64,000 nt of DNA, taken from Goodfellowiella coeruleoviolacea (GTDB lineage: Bacteria; Actinomycetota; Actinomycetes; Mycobacteriales; Pseudonocardiaceae). Below are positions 1 to 8,644 of this stretch, in pieces. Numbering within the stretch: the stretch's first letter is position 1; every line of letters begins with the position of its first letter. The notes below the pieces were generated by a model, which had not been told where the DNA came from, did no database searches, and saw only the letters and a program-made list of their open reading frames with translations. Position numbers and translations under genes: made by a program. The stretch is from positions 372,001-436,000 of the forward strand of contig NZ_JAMTCK010000004.1 of NCBI RefSeq assembly GCF_024171785.1, given 5' to 3'.

Positions 1-1327
1 TGGGGTTGCGCCCGGTCAACTCGGTCACCCGGCGCAGCCGGTAGCGAACCGTGTTCGGGTGCACGTACAGCCGGCGCGCGCACGCCTCCAGCACGCCGCC
101 GACCTCCAGGTAGGTGTCCACCGTGTCCAACAGCGCCGAACCCGCGTCCTCCAGCGGCCGGGCCACCCGGTCCACCAGCTGCCACTCGGCCTCCGGGTCA
201 CCGGCCAGCGCCCGCTCCGGCAGCAGGTCCGTGGACCGCACCGGCCGAGGCGCACCCGGCCAGCCCACCACCGCGCGCAGCCCGGACAGCGCGTCCGCGG
301 CACTGCGGTGCGCCTCGGCGATGCTGGTCACGGTCGGGCCGGCCACCACCGGCCCCGGCCCGAACGCGTCGGCCATCCTGGCCAGCACGTCCGGCCCGCC
401 GGTCGGCTCGGTGGACCCGGCCAGCACCACCACCAGCCGCGAACCCTGCACGCTCAGCAGCACCGGCCGGCCGATCCGGGCCGCCCGGCTGCGCACCCCG
501 AAAACCACCTGCGGCGGGTCCTCCGACGGGGGGTTCCCCACCAGCACGGTGGCCTCGGCGGCCAGGTCCCAGCCCAACGCCGCGGCCCGCGAGTACAGCG
601 ACTCCTCGGCGTCACCCCGCACCACGCCGTCCACCACCAGCGCCTCCAGCCGGGCGTCCCACGCGCCCCTGGCCTCGGCGGCCGCCGCGTAGGAGGTGGC
701 CGCGGCAAAGGCGATCTCCCGGCCGTAGCGCAGCACCGCCTCGGTCAGCGGCACCCGCTCGGCCGCGCTGTCGGCCAGGCCGGGCAGCTGCCGCTCGAAC
801 ACCTCCAGCGCGACCCGGACCAGCTCCACGGTCTGGCGCAGCGACACCCAGCGGGACATGTCCCTCGGCGCGGCCCGGAACGCCTCGGCGGTGAGCCGGA
901 TCACCTGCTTGGGGTCGCGCAGCCAGGACACGAACCCGGACACCCCGCCCTGGATCACCAGCAGCACGCTGGCCCGCTGGTCGGCCGGCATCCGGCGGAA
1001 CCAGGGCAGCCGCTGCTCCATGGCGGCGCTGGTGGCCGCGGCCAGCTCACCGGAGGCGCGTTCCAGGTTGTGCAGCGTTCGCGCGGACAGCGCCCGCGCC
1101 GCCGAGACCGCGCTGGTGGCGTTCGGGGCATCAGGGGCATCAGAGGCATCAGGGGCGTCCGGGGCACCGGCGCTGCCGCCCGGCTCGGTCGGGCTGGTCG
1201 CGTCATTGGGGCTCTCGCCCGACTTCGCCGGGCGCGCTGTGCCGCTGGGGCTCTCGCCCGACTTCGTCGGGCGCGCTGTGTCACTCGGGCTCTCGCCCGA
1301 CTTCGTCGGGCGATCCGCGCTGCTCAT
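1..1327 (-). CDS. fasR: PucR-family transcriptional regulator, FasR-like (3' end cut by window edge)
   Basis: At least 442 codons are read from the ATG at 1327 and the frame is still open at base 1. The C-terminus has the PucR-type helix-turn-helix (HPNTVRYRLRRV), preceded by a GGDEF-like middle domain and an N-terminal segment with GAWDARLEALVVD, which resembles FasR, the activator of the fabD-fabH-acpP-fabF fatty-acid operon in Streptomyces and mycobacteria. In those genomes fasR lies between aceE and fabD; here aceE is on the same strand about 14 kb upstream and fabD would lie beyond the left edge. The first 39 residues are three copies of a 13-residue repeat and look disordered, so the true start could be further in. 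The family is sure; the FasR assignment rests on synteny and resemblance. Confidence 0.8.
   Translation of the reverse strand, partial: MSSADRPTKSGESPSDTARPTKSGESPSGTARPAKSGESPNDATSPTEPGGSAGAPDAPDASDAPDAPNATSAVSAARALSARTLHNLERASGELAAATSAAMEQRLPWFRRMPADQRASVLLVIQGGVSGFVSWLRDPKQVIRLTAEAFRAAPRDMSRWVSLRQTVELVRVALEVFERQLPGLADSAAERVPLTEAVLRYGREIAFAAATSYAAAAEARGAWDARLEALVVDGVVRGDAEESLYSRAAALGWDLAAEATVLVGNPPSEDPPQVVFGVRSRAARIGRPVLLSVQGSRLVVVLAGSTEPTGGPDVLARMADAFGPGPVVAGPTVTSIAEAHRSAADALSGLRAVVGWPGAPRPVRSTDLLPERALAGDPEAEWQLVDRVARPLEDAGSALLDTVDTYLEVGGVLEACARRLYVHPNTVRYRLRRVTELTGRNP
1211..1327 (-). repeat. Three 39-bp tandem repeats, each with a palindrome, at the 5' end of fasR
   Basis: Units lie at 1211-1249, 1250-1288 and 1289-1327. 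Each carries an inverted repeat GCCCGAC-TTC-GTCGGGC; the first has one C/T change in the right arm. Since 39 is a multiple of three, the array encodes a 13-residue repeat (consensus RPTKSGESPSDTA), and the last unit ends exactly at the putative ATG. Confidence 0.9.
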
Positions 1328-1403
1328 GTCGCCCAGAATCGCACGCTGGGCCGCTGCCGCCCCGCTCCCGGGGCCGCGCGGTCACCGGGCCGGCCACGTA
1401 GTC

Positions 1404-1436
1404 GGGCCGCCCGGCGAGCGAAGCGCCGGGCGGCCC
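1404..1436. other. Perfect 13-bp stem-loop upstream of fasR
   Basis: Arms GGGCCGCCCGGCG (1404-1416) and CGCCGGGCGGCCC (1424-1436) flank a 7-nt loop. It lies in the spacer between divergent fasR and the channel gene. There is no T-tract on either side, so it is not a clear terminator; it could be a leader structure in the fasR transcript. The rest of the spacer shows only a small dyad TGGCG-AGAAA-CGCCA and the ribosome binding site of the next gene. Confidence 0.5.
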
Positions 1437-1593
1437 TCTCCCCGGTCCCCACCGGTCCCTCCACTCTGGACTGTTTTGGCGAGAAACGCCACGTCAGTCA
1501 CTCCTTCGTGCCACAGCCAGTTTGCCTTGGGCATGCCGCTGGGAAACGCTCCACCCAACACGTGAACGGTCGAGCTGCCCAGAGGAGAGTGTT

Positions 1594-2652
1594 GTGGGCG
1601 ATCAACTGCGCCGAGGGCTCGGGGACGCCTGGTCGGAACTCATCTCGTTCGTCCCCAGGCTCGTGGGCTTCCTGCTGGTGCTGCTCGTCGGCTGGCTGAT
1701 CGCCAAGGCCCTGGCCAAGGGCGTTGACCTGCTGCTCACCCGGACCGGCTTCCCGAAACTGGTGGAGCGCGCCGGGATCAGCCGAGTGCTGGGCAAGGCC
1801 CCGGTCAGCGCGACCGGACTGATCGTCAAGCTGGTCTTCTACTTCGTGCTGCTGATGGCGCTGCAACTGGCGTTCGGCATGTTCGGCGCCAGCAACCCGG
1901 TCAGCCAACTGCTCAATCAGGTGATTGCCTACCTGCCCCGGATCGTGGTGGCGGTGGTGCTGGTCCTGGTGGCCGCCGCGATCGGCGCGGCACTGCGGGA
2001 CGTGCTCGCCAGCGCGCTCGGCCAGCGACCGCACACCGGCCTGATCGGCACCGGCGTCCGGGTGTTCGTCATCGCCCTCGGCGTGATCGCCGCGCTCGAC
2101 CAGCTCGGCATCGCCGTCACCGTGACCCTGCCCGTGCTGATCACCGTGCTGGCCACCATCGGTGGGGTGCTGGTGGTCGGGGTGGGCGGCGGTCTCGTCC
2201 GGCCCATGCAGCGGCGCTGGGAGGACTGGCTCACCCGGCTGCAGCACGAGGCCGCCCGCACCCCCGCCCCCGCCACCGCACCGGCCGGCGCCGGCGGCCC
2301 CGGCGGGACCGGCCGGGCCGACGAGGGCGCTGACCGGGCCGGCGTGGAGGACACCGCCCAACTGGGCGGCCCGGCCGGCGAGCGGTGGAGCGGGGAACGC
2401 CGGGAGAGCGGGCGCCCGGAACGCGGCAGACAGGAGAGTGGCCGACAGGAGGACCAGGACGAGGAGACGTGGTCGGACCGCGGCTCCTGGTCCGGTGAAC
2501 TGCACGCGGACGACGAGATCGGTGGCGGCGCCGGCCGCCGCCGGATCGGCCGGGCCGGCCGGCACGCCAGCAGCCCGCCACCCCCGCAGCGGCCCACCCG
2601 CCGGGAGGACCCGCCCACGCCACCGGCCGGCCTGGGCTCCCTGCCGGACTGA
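1594..2652 (+). CDS. Mechanosensitive-channel-type membrane protein (conserved TM helix family)
   Basis: The start is the GTG at 1594, with AGGAGAG about six bases upstream; this gives 352 residues. Hydrophobic segments lie near residues 15-40, 70-95, 105-130, 145-165 and 175-200. The repeated pattern of a helix followed by a charged GVDLLLTR-type stretch is that of the conserved TM helix family (CmpX-like, related to small mechanosensitive channels). The last 130 residues are a polar, low-complexity cytoplasmic tail rich in Gly, Arg and Glu. A role in osmotic release or membrane-tension sensing is inferred from the family only. It stands alone and is transcribed away from fasR. Confidence 0.75.
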   Translation: MGDQLRRGLGDAWSELISFVPRLVGFLLVLLVGWLIAKALAKGVDLLLTRTGFPKLVERAGISRVLGKAPVSATGLIVKLVFYFVLLMALQLAFGMFGASNPVSQLLNQVIAYLPRIVVAVVLVLVAAAIGAALRDVLASALGQRPHTGLIGTGVRVFVIALGVIAALDQLGIAVTVTLPVLITVLATIGGVLVVGVGGGLVRPMQRRWEDWLTRLQHEAARTPAPATAPAGAGGPGGTGRADEGADRAGVEDTAQLGGPAGERWSGERRESGRPERGRQESGRQEDQDEETWSDRGSWSGELHADDEIGGGAGRRRIGRAGRHASSPPPPQRPTRREDPPTPPAGLGSLPD

Positions 2653-2786
2653 GGACGGCGGACTGGGTGGAGGCGGCGGCTGGACGTGCGGCCGCGACCG
2701 GTCTGCCCGATCGTGGTCCTGGTGAGACAGCTCACAAGAAGTGGGGGAACAGGGGCTGCGGTGCTGATGTTGGCGCAGTCAGGAGA

Positions 2787-2937
2787 CGTGCGCTCCGGGG
2801 CTCGGTGAAATTCCGAACCGGCGGTGAGCGGTCCGACCAGGACCGTCCAGCCCGCGACCCGTCAACGACCTCGTTGGCGGTTGACCCGGTGGGATTCCGG
2901 GGCCGACGGTGACAGTCCGGATGGGAGGACGCGCACG
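2787..2937 (+). ncRNA. FMN riboswitch (RFN element)
   Basis: The closing stem P1 pairs CGTGCGC (2787-2793) with GCGCACG (2931-2937). Between them are the conserved RFN blocks: GGTGAAATTCCGAACCGGCG near 2804-2823, AGCCCGCGACCCG near 2849-2861, GTGGGATTCCGGGGCCGACG near 2889-2908 and ACAGTCCGGATGGGAGGA near 2912-2929. This element binds FMN and usually represses riboflavin synthesis or uptake genes. The next gene is a RibM/PnuC transporter starting 148 bp downstream, so control is probably by sequestering its ribosome binding site or by termination; no T-tract hairpin is obvious in the gap. Confidence 0.95.
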
Positions 2938-3084
2938 CTGCTCGACCGTGCCGTGGATCCGCGTTCGCGCGGCTCTCGGCCAGCGAGCTGGTCGCCGCCC
3001 GCCAGGGGCACGTGGCCGGCCGCTGGTCGGTGCGCGTCTCGGGCATCCCCGTGGCCCCCGGAGCGTTGGGAAGGAGCGCTCGGG

Positions 3085-3723
3085 GTGCAGGTGCTGTGGA
3101 ATCACGGGATCACCGTGCTCGGCCAGTGGATGTCCTTCGCCGAGTTCATCGGACAGATATTCGCCCTGACCGTCGTCGTGTTGGCGCACCGGCGCACGGT
3201 GTGGTCGTGGCCGGTCCAGGTCTGCTCGAACGTGCTGCTGTTCTGGGTGTACACCTCGGTCCACCTGGGCGGGCTGGCCGCCAGGCAGGTGGTGATCCTG
3301 CTGCTCGCCATCTACGGCTGGTGGCAGTGGACGCGGCGGCGTGACCCGGTCTTCGGGCTGGTGGTGCGCACCGGAACCACCCGGGAGCGGCTGCTCATCC
3401 TGGGGCTGCTCGGCGTGGGCACGGTCGCCATGGCCCTGGTGCTCAAGGCGCTCAACGCCTCCTGGGCGCCGTGGCCGGACGCGGCCATCTTCGTCGGCAC
3501 GGCCGTGGCCTACCTGGCCCAGGCGCGCGGCCTGGTCGAGTTCTGGCTGGTCTGGCTGGCCGTGGACGCGGTGGGCGTGCCACTGCAGCTGAGTTCGGGG
3601 CTGTGGTTCAGCGCCCTGGTCTACGTGGTGTTCGCCGTGCTGGTGGTGCGCGGGTGGCTGGACTGGAACCGCACCGCCAAGCAGACCGCGCGGGTGCGCG
3701 CCCAAGCCCTGGGCACCGCCTGA
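3085..3723 (+). CDS. ribM: PnuC-family riboflavin transporter (RibM-like)
   Basis: The GTG at 3085, with AAGGAG 8-9 bases upstream, gives 212 residues. The protein has about seven hydrophobic helices and the PnuC-family signatures QVCSNVLLFWVY and AIYGWWQW, plus FWLVWLAVDAVGVPL in the C-terminal half. PnuC proteins carry nicotinamide riboside, but members placed behind an FMN riboswitch (RibM/PnuX in corynebacteria and Streptomyces) carry riboflavin by facilitated diffusion. The riboswitch at 2787-2937 is therefore the main argument for riboflavin as substrate. It is followed by a helicase gene with no obvious functional link. Confidence 0.85.
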   Translation: MQVLWNHGITVLGQWMSFAEFIGQIFALTVVVLAHRRTVWSWPVQVCSNVLLFWVYTSVHLGGLAARQVVILLLAIYGWWQWTRRRDPVFGLVVRTGTTRERLLILGLLGVGTVAMALVLKALNASWAPWPDAAIFVGTAVAYLAQARGLVEFWLVWLAVDAVGVPLQLSSGLWFSALVYVVFAVLVVRGWLDWNRTAKQTARVRAQALGTA

Positions 3724-3909
3724 GCCACCACGCCGGCCGGCCCGCGTGGGTGAGCGCGGCCGCCCCGCGAACAGCGGTTACCTTGGTGCGCCCGTGTCTG
3801 GTCTCCGGTGCGGCCCACGGCCCACCCGGGCGGCGCACCCGTGGGCGGACCGGTGTGCCGGGCGGCTCGGCGCGGGCGGACAGGGGCGAGGCCAGGGAGG
3901 GACGGGCCG

Positions 3910-6768
3910 TTGGGCGGCAACACCGGTCGAGGGTTGAGCGCGGACACGCTGCGGCGGCTCGCGCGGTGCGCGGTGGTGTTCGAACCGGGCGACCCACCCA
4001 GGACCGGCGGGCTCGCCTTCTACCGCCCGGACTCCGGCCCGCACGTCGAGCTGCCCGAGGACGTCGGCGACCCCGGTGAGCTGACCGTGGTCAGCGCCGA
4101 CGCCGCCGGGGTGCGCCAGACGCGCGTGCCCGCGCTGCGGCTGCCGGTCGGTGCGGCCGTCCCGGTGCTGACCAGGGCCCGCCAGCAGCCGGACGCGCAC
4201 CCGGCCGCGGCGTTCTGGGGCGCGGCCGCGCTCATGGCCCTGCAACTGGTCGCCAGGGGCCGGCTGCTGCCCGGCGTCTCGCCAGGGGACTTCGACGCCT
4301 GGCGGGTCGGCCCGCTGGACGCGGCCGACGTCGAGCGGCTGCGCCGGCTGGCCGAGGCCATGCCGGCCACCGCGCGCGCCGTGCCGGTGCCCGGGCGCAC
4401 ACCGCTGGAACTGCCCAACGCCGAGGCGGCGGTGCGCGCCTTCCTGGACGCGGTCGCCGACGGCATGCCCAGGACCCCGGCCGCCGAGCACGCCGCGGGC
4501 AGTCCGCTGTTCGCCGCCGCCGCCCCGCAGCGGGTGCCCCGACTGCGCGGCTGGGCCGGTGAGCTGGCCGCCGGCGTCGACGCCGGGGTGCGCGTGTCAC
4601 TGCGCCTGGAACTGCCCGGCCTGACCAGGTTCGGCGCCGCCGCACCCGACACCCTGCCCGACGAGGTCGCCTTCCACGCCGTGGTGCAGGTGCACGACCT
4701 CGCCGACCCCACCCTGGTCGTCGACGCCGGCCAGCTCTGGGCCGGCACCGGCCACGGGTTCGCCGCGTCGGCCCGGATCGACACCATGGTGGCGGTGCGC
4801 CGCGCCGCCCGGGTGTGGCCGGTGCTGGAGCGGCTGCTGGCCCAGGCGGTGCCCGACGAACTCGCGCTCAGCGACGAGGACGTGCACGAGCTGTTCGGCA
4901 CCGCCGCCGCCCGGCTGGCCTCGGTCGGCGTGGACGTGCACTGGCCCAGGGAACTGGCCAGGGACCTGACCGCGCGGGCCGAGGTGGCCGCGGCCGAGGC
5001 CGCCCCGTCGGACCTGCCGGCGTTCTTCGGCGGCACCACCCTGCTGCGGTTCAACTGGCAGGTGGCCCTCGGCGACGACGTGCTCACCGAGGCCGAGCTG
5101 GACCAGTTGGCCGAGGCGCACCGACCGGCCGTGCGCCTGCGCGACCAGTGGGTGCTGGTCGACCCGGAACTGGTGCGCCGGGCCCGAGAACGCGAACTGA
5201 AGCCGCTGGCCGCGATCGACGCCCTGGGCGCGGTGCTGACCGGCAGCGCCGAGATCGACGGCGAACGCGTCCCGGTGGCGTCCACCGGGTGGCTCGCGGA
5301 GCTGCGCGAGCGGCTGGACCGGCTGGACGGCGACGACCTGGTCGCCCAGCCCGCCGCACTGGCCGCCACCCTGCGCGACTACCAGCTGCGCGGCCTGCGC
5401 TGGCTGGCCCAGCTGACCGCGGTGGGCCTGGGCGGCTGCCTGGCCGACGACATGGGCCTCGGCAAGACCATCACGCTCATCGCGCTGCACCTGCACCGCC
5501 AGGAGCACCCCGACACCGCCGGCCCCACCCTGGTGGTCTGCCCGGCCTCGCTGCTGGGCAACTGGGAGCGGGAGATCCAGCGGTTCGCCCCCGGCGCGGC
5601 CGTGCGCCGGTTCCACGGCCCGGGCCGGTCCCTGGACGGCCTCACCGACGGGTTCGTGCTCACCACCTACGGCACCATGCGGCTGGACGCCGAGCGGCTG
5701 GCCGGGGCGAGCTGGGGCATGGTCGTGGCCGACGAGGCACAGCACGTGAAGAACCCGCTGTCCGGCACGGCCAGGGCACTGCGCACCATCCCCGCGCCCG
5801 CGCGGGTGGCGCTGACCGGCACCCCGGTCGAGAACAGCCTCGCCGAACTGTGGTCCATCGTGGACTGGACAACACCGGGGCTGCTCGGCCCGCTCAGCGC
5901 GTTCCGCGCCCGCTGGGCCCGCCCGATCGAGGCGGACAAGGACCAGGCCACGGCCGCCCGGCTGGCCCGGCTGGTGCGGCCGTTCCTGCTGCGCCGCCGC
6001 AAGTCCGACCCGGGCATCGCGCCCGAACTGCCGCCCAAGACCGAGACCGACCGCCCGGTCGCGCTCAGCCGCGAACAGGCCGGGCTCTACGAGGCGGTGG
6101 TGCGCGAGATCATGGCCCAGATCAGTGCCAGCGACGGCATGCGACGGCGCGGCCTGGTCGTCAAGCTGCTCACCGGGCTCAAGCAGATCTGCAACCACCC
6201 CGCCCAGTACCTCAAGGAGTCCGCGCCGCAGCTGAGCGGCCGGTCCGGCAAGCTGGAACTGCTCGACGAACTCCTGGACACCATCCTCGCCGAGGACGGC
6301 GCCGTGCTGGTGTTCACCCAGTACGTGGCCATGGCGCGGCTGATCGAACGGCACCTGGACGAGCGGGGCGTGCCCAGCCAGCTGCTGCACGGCGGCACGC
6401 CGGTGGCCCGCCGCGAGGAGATGGTGCGGCGCTTCCAGGACGGCGAGGTGCCGGTGTTCCTGCTCTCGCTCAAGGCGGCCGGCACCGGGCTCAACCTCAC
6501 CCGCGCCGAGCACGTCGTGCACTACGACCGGTGGTGGAACCCGGCCGTGGAGGACCAGGCCACCGACCGCGCCTACCGGATCGGCCAGACCCGGCCGGTG
6601 CAGGTGCACCGACTGGTCACCGAGGGCACGGTGGAGGACCGGATCGCCACCATGCTGGCGGCCAAGCGGGAACTCGCGGACGCGGTGCTGACCTCGGGCG
6701 AGGCCGCACTGACCGAGCTGTCCGACGCGGAACTGGCCGACCTGGTCGCGCTGAGGAGGGCCCGATGA
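3910..6768 (+). CDS. SNF2-family DEAD/DEAH-box helicase
   Basis: A TTG start at 3910 with GGGAGG nine bases upstream gives about 952 residues; the frame is open further upstream (ATG-like start at 3808). The N-terminal half is the actinobacterial SNF2-associated region. The helicase core follows: Walker A ADDMGLGKT near residue 514, Walker B VVADEAQHVKNP near 608, TGTPVENS near 635, and the C-terminal helicase domain with FTQYVAMARLIERH, LKAAGTGLNL and the arginine-finger-like TDRAYRIGQTRPV. It is an ATP-dependent DNA translocase or helicase; the biological role is unknown. The stop overlaps the start of the SWIM gene (ATGA), a pairing common in actinobacteria. Confidence 0.9.
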   Translation: MGGNTGRGLSADTLRRLARCAVVFEPGDPPRTGGLAFYRPDSGPHVELPEDVGDPGELTVVSADAAGVRQTRVPALRLPVGAAVPVLTRARQQPDAHPAAAFWGAAALMALQLVARGRLLPGVSPGDFDAWRVGPLDAADVERLRRLAEAMPATARAVPVPGRTPLELPNAEAAVRAFLDAVADGMPRTPAAEHAAGSPLFAAAAPQRVPRLRGWAGELAAGVDAGVRVSLRLELPGLTRFGAAAPDTLPDEVAFHAVVQVHDLADPTLVVDAGQLWAGTGHGFAASARIDTMVAVRRAARVWPVLERLLAQAVPDELALSDEDVHELFGTAAARLASVGVDVHWPRELARDLTARAEVAAAEAAPSDLPAFFGGTTLLRFNWQVALGDDVLTEAELDQLAEAHRPAVRLRDQWVLVDPELVRRARERELKPLAAIDALGAVLTGSAEIDGERVPVASTGWLAELRERLDRLDGDDLVAQPAALAATLRDYQLRGLRWLAQLTAVGLGGCLADDMGLGKTITLIALHLHRQEHPDTAGPTLVVCPASLLGNWEREIQRFAPGAAVRRFHGPGRSLDGLTDGFVLTTYGTMRLDAERLAGASWGMVVADEAQHVKNPLSGTARALRTIPAPARVALTGTPVENSLAELWSIVDWTTPGLLGPLSAFRARWARPIEADKDQATAARLARLVRPFLLRRRKSDPGIAPELPPKTETDRPVALSREQAGLYEAVVREIMAQISASDGMRRRGLVVKLLTGLKQICNHPAQYLKESAPQLSGRSGKLELLDELLDTILAEDGAVLVFTQYVAMARLIERHLDERGVPSQLLHGGTPVARREEMVRRFQDGEVPVFLLSLKAAGTGLNLTRAEHVVHYDRWWNPAVEDQATDRAYRIGQTRPVQVHRLVTEGTVEDRIATMLAAKRELADAVLTSGEAALTELSDAELADLVALRRAR

Positions 6769-8102
6769 GCACGTCCGCCCGTCGCCGCCGGTCCGCCGAG
6801 CAGCAGGCCAGGGCCTTCCCCGCGTTCCCGCCGCAGCGGCGCGGCGCGCGGTTCGCCCGGACCTGGTGGGGCGAGGCGTGGATCACCGCCATGGAGGACG
6901 CCTCCCTGGACCGCAAGCGCCTGTCCCGGGGCCGCACCTACGCCAGGGCCGGGTACGTGGGGCCGATCGTGGTCAGCCCCGGTCGGCTGGCCGCCCTGGT
7001 CTACGGCAGCCGCGACACGCCCTACCAGACGCAGGTGACCGTGGAGCAGCTCACCGCCGCCCAGTGGGACCAGTTCCTGGACCGGGTGGCGGCCACCGCC
7101 GGGCACATCGCCGCGCTGCTGGACCGGGACATGCCGCACGACCTGGTGAGTTCCGCCGAGGACCTGGGCATCCCGCTGCTGCCCGGCATCGGCGACCTGC
7201 AACCCGAGTGCACCTGCCCGGACTGGGGCGACCCGTGCAAGCACGCGGCCGCCCTGTGCTACCAGGCGTCCTGGCTGCTGGACGCGGACCCGTTCGTGCT
7301 GCTGCTGATGCGCGGGCGCGGTGAGCGGGAGCTGCTGGACGAGATGCAGCGGCGCAACGTGCGCCAGGCCGAGGTGTCCGTGCCGGCGGCCCGGACCGGC
7401 GGTGGGCCGGCCGGGGGCACCCCGGCGGCCGAGGCGTTCGCGGCGCGGCCGGCGCCCCTGCCCGACCTCGACGACCCGCTGCCGCCCGAGGACCACGCGG
7501 CCGAGCCGCTGCTGACCGTGCCCGAGGCGCCCGGCGTGGACCCGGCCGGGCTGGCCCTGCTGGCGCGGGACGCGGCCGGCCGGGCCCGCCAGCTGCTCGC
7601 CGACAGCCTGACCGGCCAGGGCGGTGACCTGCCGGCCGAGCTGACCCGCTGGCAGGACACGGTGCGGCTGGCCGCCACCCACCCGGGGGACTGGCCGCGC
7701 ACCAGACAACCGGGCGACCCGAGCGGACCGCACCTGGCCAGAGCCGTGGCCGCGTGGACGTTCGGCGGGGCCGCCGGCCTGCAGACCCTGGAGCAGGCGT
7801 GGACACCCGACCGGCGCAGCCCGTTCCGCCGGGAACTCGCCCTGGCCCGCGCCGCCCTCGCCGACACCGGTGACGGCACCGGCGGCGCCGCGGTGGCCGG
7901 CGGCCCCGACGACACCGACCAGCCCGGGGAGCGGGTCTGGCGCAACCGGTGGACCGTGCCGGCCCTCGGGCTGCAACTGCGCTTCGGCCGGGACGGCCGC
8001 TGGTACGCCTACCGGGCCGACAACGGCGAGTGGGCGCCGGTCGGACCGCCCAGGAGCAGCGCGACCGAGGCCCTCGCCGACGCGCTGTCGGCGGCCGACT
8101 GA
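6765..8102 (+). CDS. SWIM zinc-finger protein, partner of the SNF2 helicase
   Basis: The ATG at 6765 overlaps the helicase stop and is preceded by GAGGAGG; 445 residues. Near residues 147-160 the SWIM motif CTCPDWGDPCKH (CxC...CxH) gives four zinc ligands. The N-terminus RFARTWWGEAWITAMED is typical of the actinobacterial family found next to SNF2 helicases. The region after the SWIM motif is Ala/Pro/Gly-rich linker and then a helical C-terminus ending with a WYAYRADNGEW segment. SWIM domains bind DNA or protein, so it is probably the specificity or recruiting subunit of the helicase; that is inferred from coupling. Confidence 0.85.
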   Translation: MSTSARRRRSAEQQARAFPAFPPQRRGARFARTWWGEAWITAMEDASLDRKRLSRGRTYARAGYVGPIVVSPGRLAALVYGSRDTPYQTQVTVEQLTAAQWDQFLDRVAATAGHIAALLDRDMPHDLVSSAEDLGIPLLPGIGDLQPECTCPDWGDPCKHAAALCYQASWLLDADPFVLLLMRGRGERELLDEMQRRNVRQAEVSVPAARTGGGPAGGTPAAEAFAARPAPLPDLDDPLPPEDHAAEPLLTVPEAPGVDPAGLALLARDAAGRARQLLADSLTGQGGDLPAELTRWQDTVRLAATHPGDWPRTRQPGDPSGPHLARAVAAWTFGGAAGLQTLEQAWTPDRRSPFRRELALARAALADTGDGTGGAAVAGGPDDTDQPGERVWRNRWTVPALGLQLRFGRDGRWYAYRADNGEWAPVGPPRSSATEALADALSAAD

Positions 8103-8119
8103 GCCGGCCGGCCGCGCGC

Positions 8120-8596
8120 TCAGCCGCCGGCGGCGGCCAGCAGGTCGGCGTTGCGCTCCCGGACCCCCGGCGGCAGTCGGTCGACCAGGTCGGCCACGGT
8201 GACCCCGCGCAGGCTGTCCCGCCACGCCGCGTCGGCCTGGTCCATCACGCTCCTGATCGCGCACGGGTTGCTGCACTGGTCCGGGCTGACCGCGCCGGTG
8301 CCGCGCTGGCGGATCTCCTGGCAGACGAACGCGCTGGTGCTGCCCTCGATGGCCTCGACAACGTCCAGCACGGTGATCCGCTCCGGGGACCGGGCCAGCC
8401 GGTAGCCGCCCCGGGGACCGGGCAGCGCGTGCAGCACCCCGGCGCGGGTCAGCGCCTGGAGGTGCTTGGCGAGGTAGGCGTCGGGCAGGCCGTAGTGGCC
8501 GGCCAGCACGTCCCGGCGGATCGGCCGGTCGGCCGGGGCCTGCGCCAGCAGCGAGGTGCAGTGCAGGCCCCACTCCACTCCCTGCGACAGCTTCAT
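8120..8596 (-). CDS. Rrf2-family transcriptional regulator
   Basis: 158 residues from ATG at 8596. The N-terminal winged helix has the Rrf2 features MKLSQGVEWGLH and LPDAYLAKHLQALTRAGVL followed by the wing GPRGGYRLAR. Three cysteines at about residues 92, 108 and 112 (VCQ...QCSNPC) are placed like those that hold a [2Fe-2S] or [4Fe-4S] cluster in IscR, NsrR and RsrR, so redox or NO sensing is likely. It diverges from an MFS transporter gene, and a perfect inverted repeat lies in the 47-bp spacer, suggesting it controls both genes. Confidence 0.9.
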   Translation of the reverse strand: MKLSQGVEWGLHCTSLLAQAPADRPIRRDVLAGHYGLPDAYLAKHLQALTRAGVLHALPGPRGGYRLARSPERITVLDVVEAIEGSTSAFVCQEIRQRGTGAVSPDQCSNPCAIRSVMDQADAAWRDSLRGVTVADLVDRLPPGVRERNADLLAAAGG

Positions 8597-8606
8597 ACCC
8601 TGATCG

Positions 8607-8644
8607 TAGACACGGCGTATCCCGGATATCTATTATCCGCGATG
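8607..8644 (+). promoter_or_regulatory. Promoter and putative Rrf2 operator for the MFS gene
   Basis: A TAGACA box (8607-8612) and TATTAT box (8631-8636) with 18-bp spacing place transcription at about 8643-8644, which is the GTG start, so the transporter mRNA is probably leaderless. A perfect 17-bp inverted repeat CGGATA-TCTAT-TATCCG (8623-8639) covers the -10 box. It is the obvious binding site for the divergent Rrf2 regulator. Confidence 0.65.

Noticed and set aside
4815-6764. Second long plus-strand frame within the helicase gene
   Set aside because: Only its last part (6765-8102) matches a real gene, the SWIM protein; the rest is out of frame with the helicase and low in complexity.
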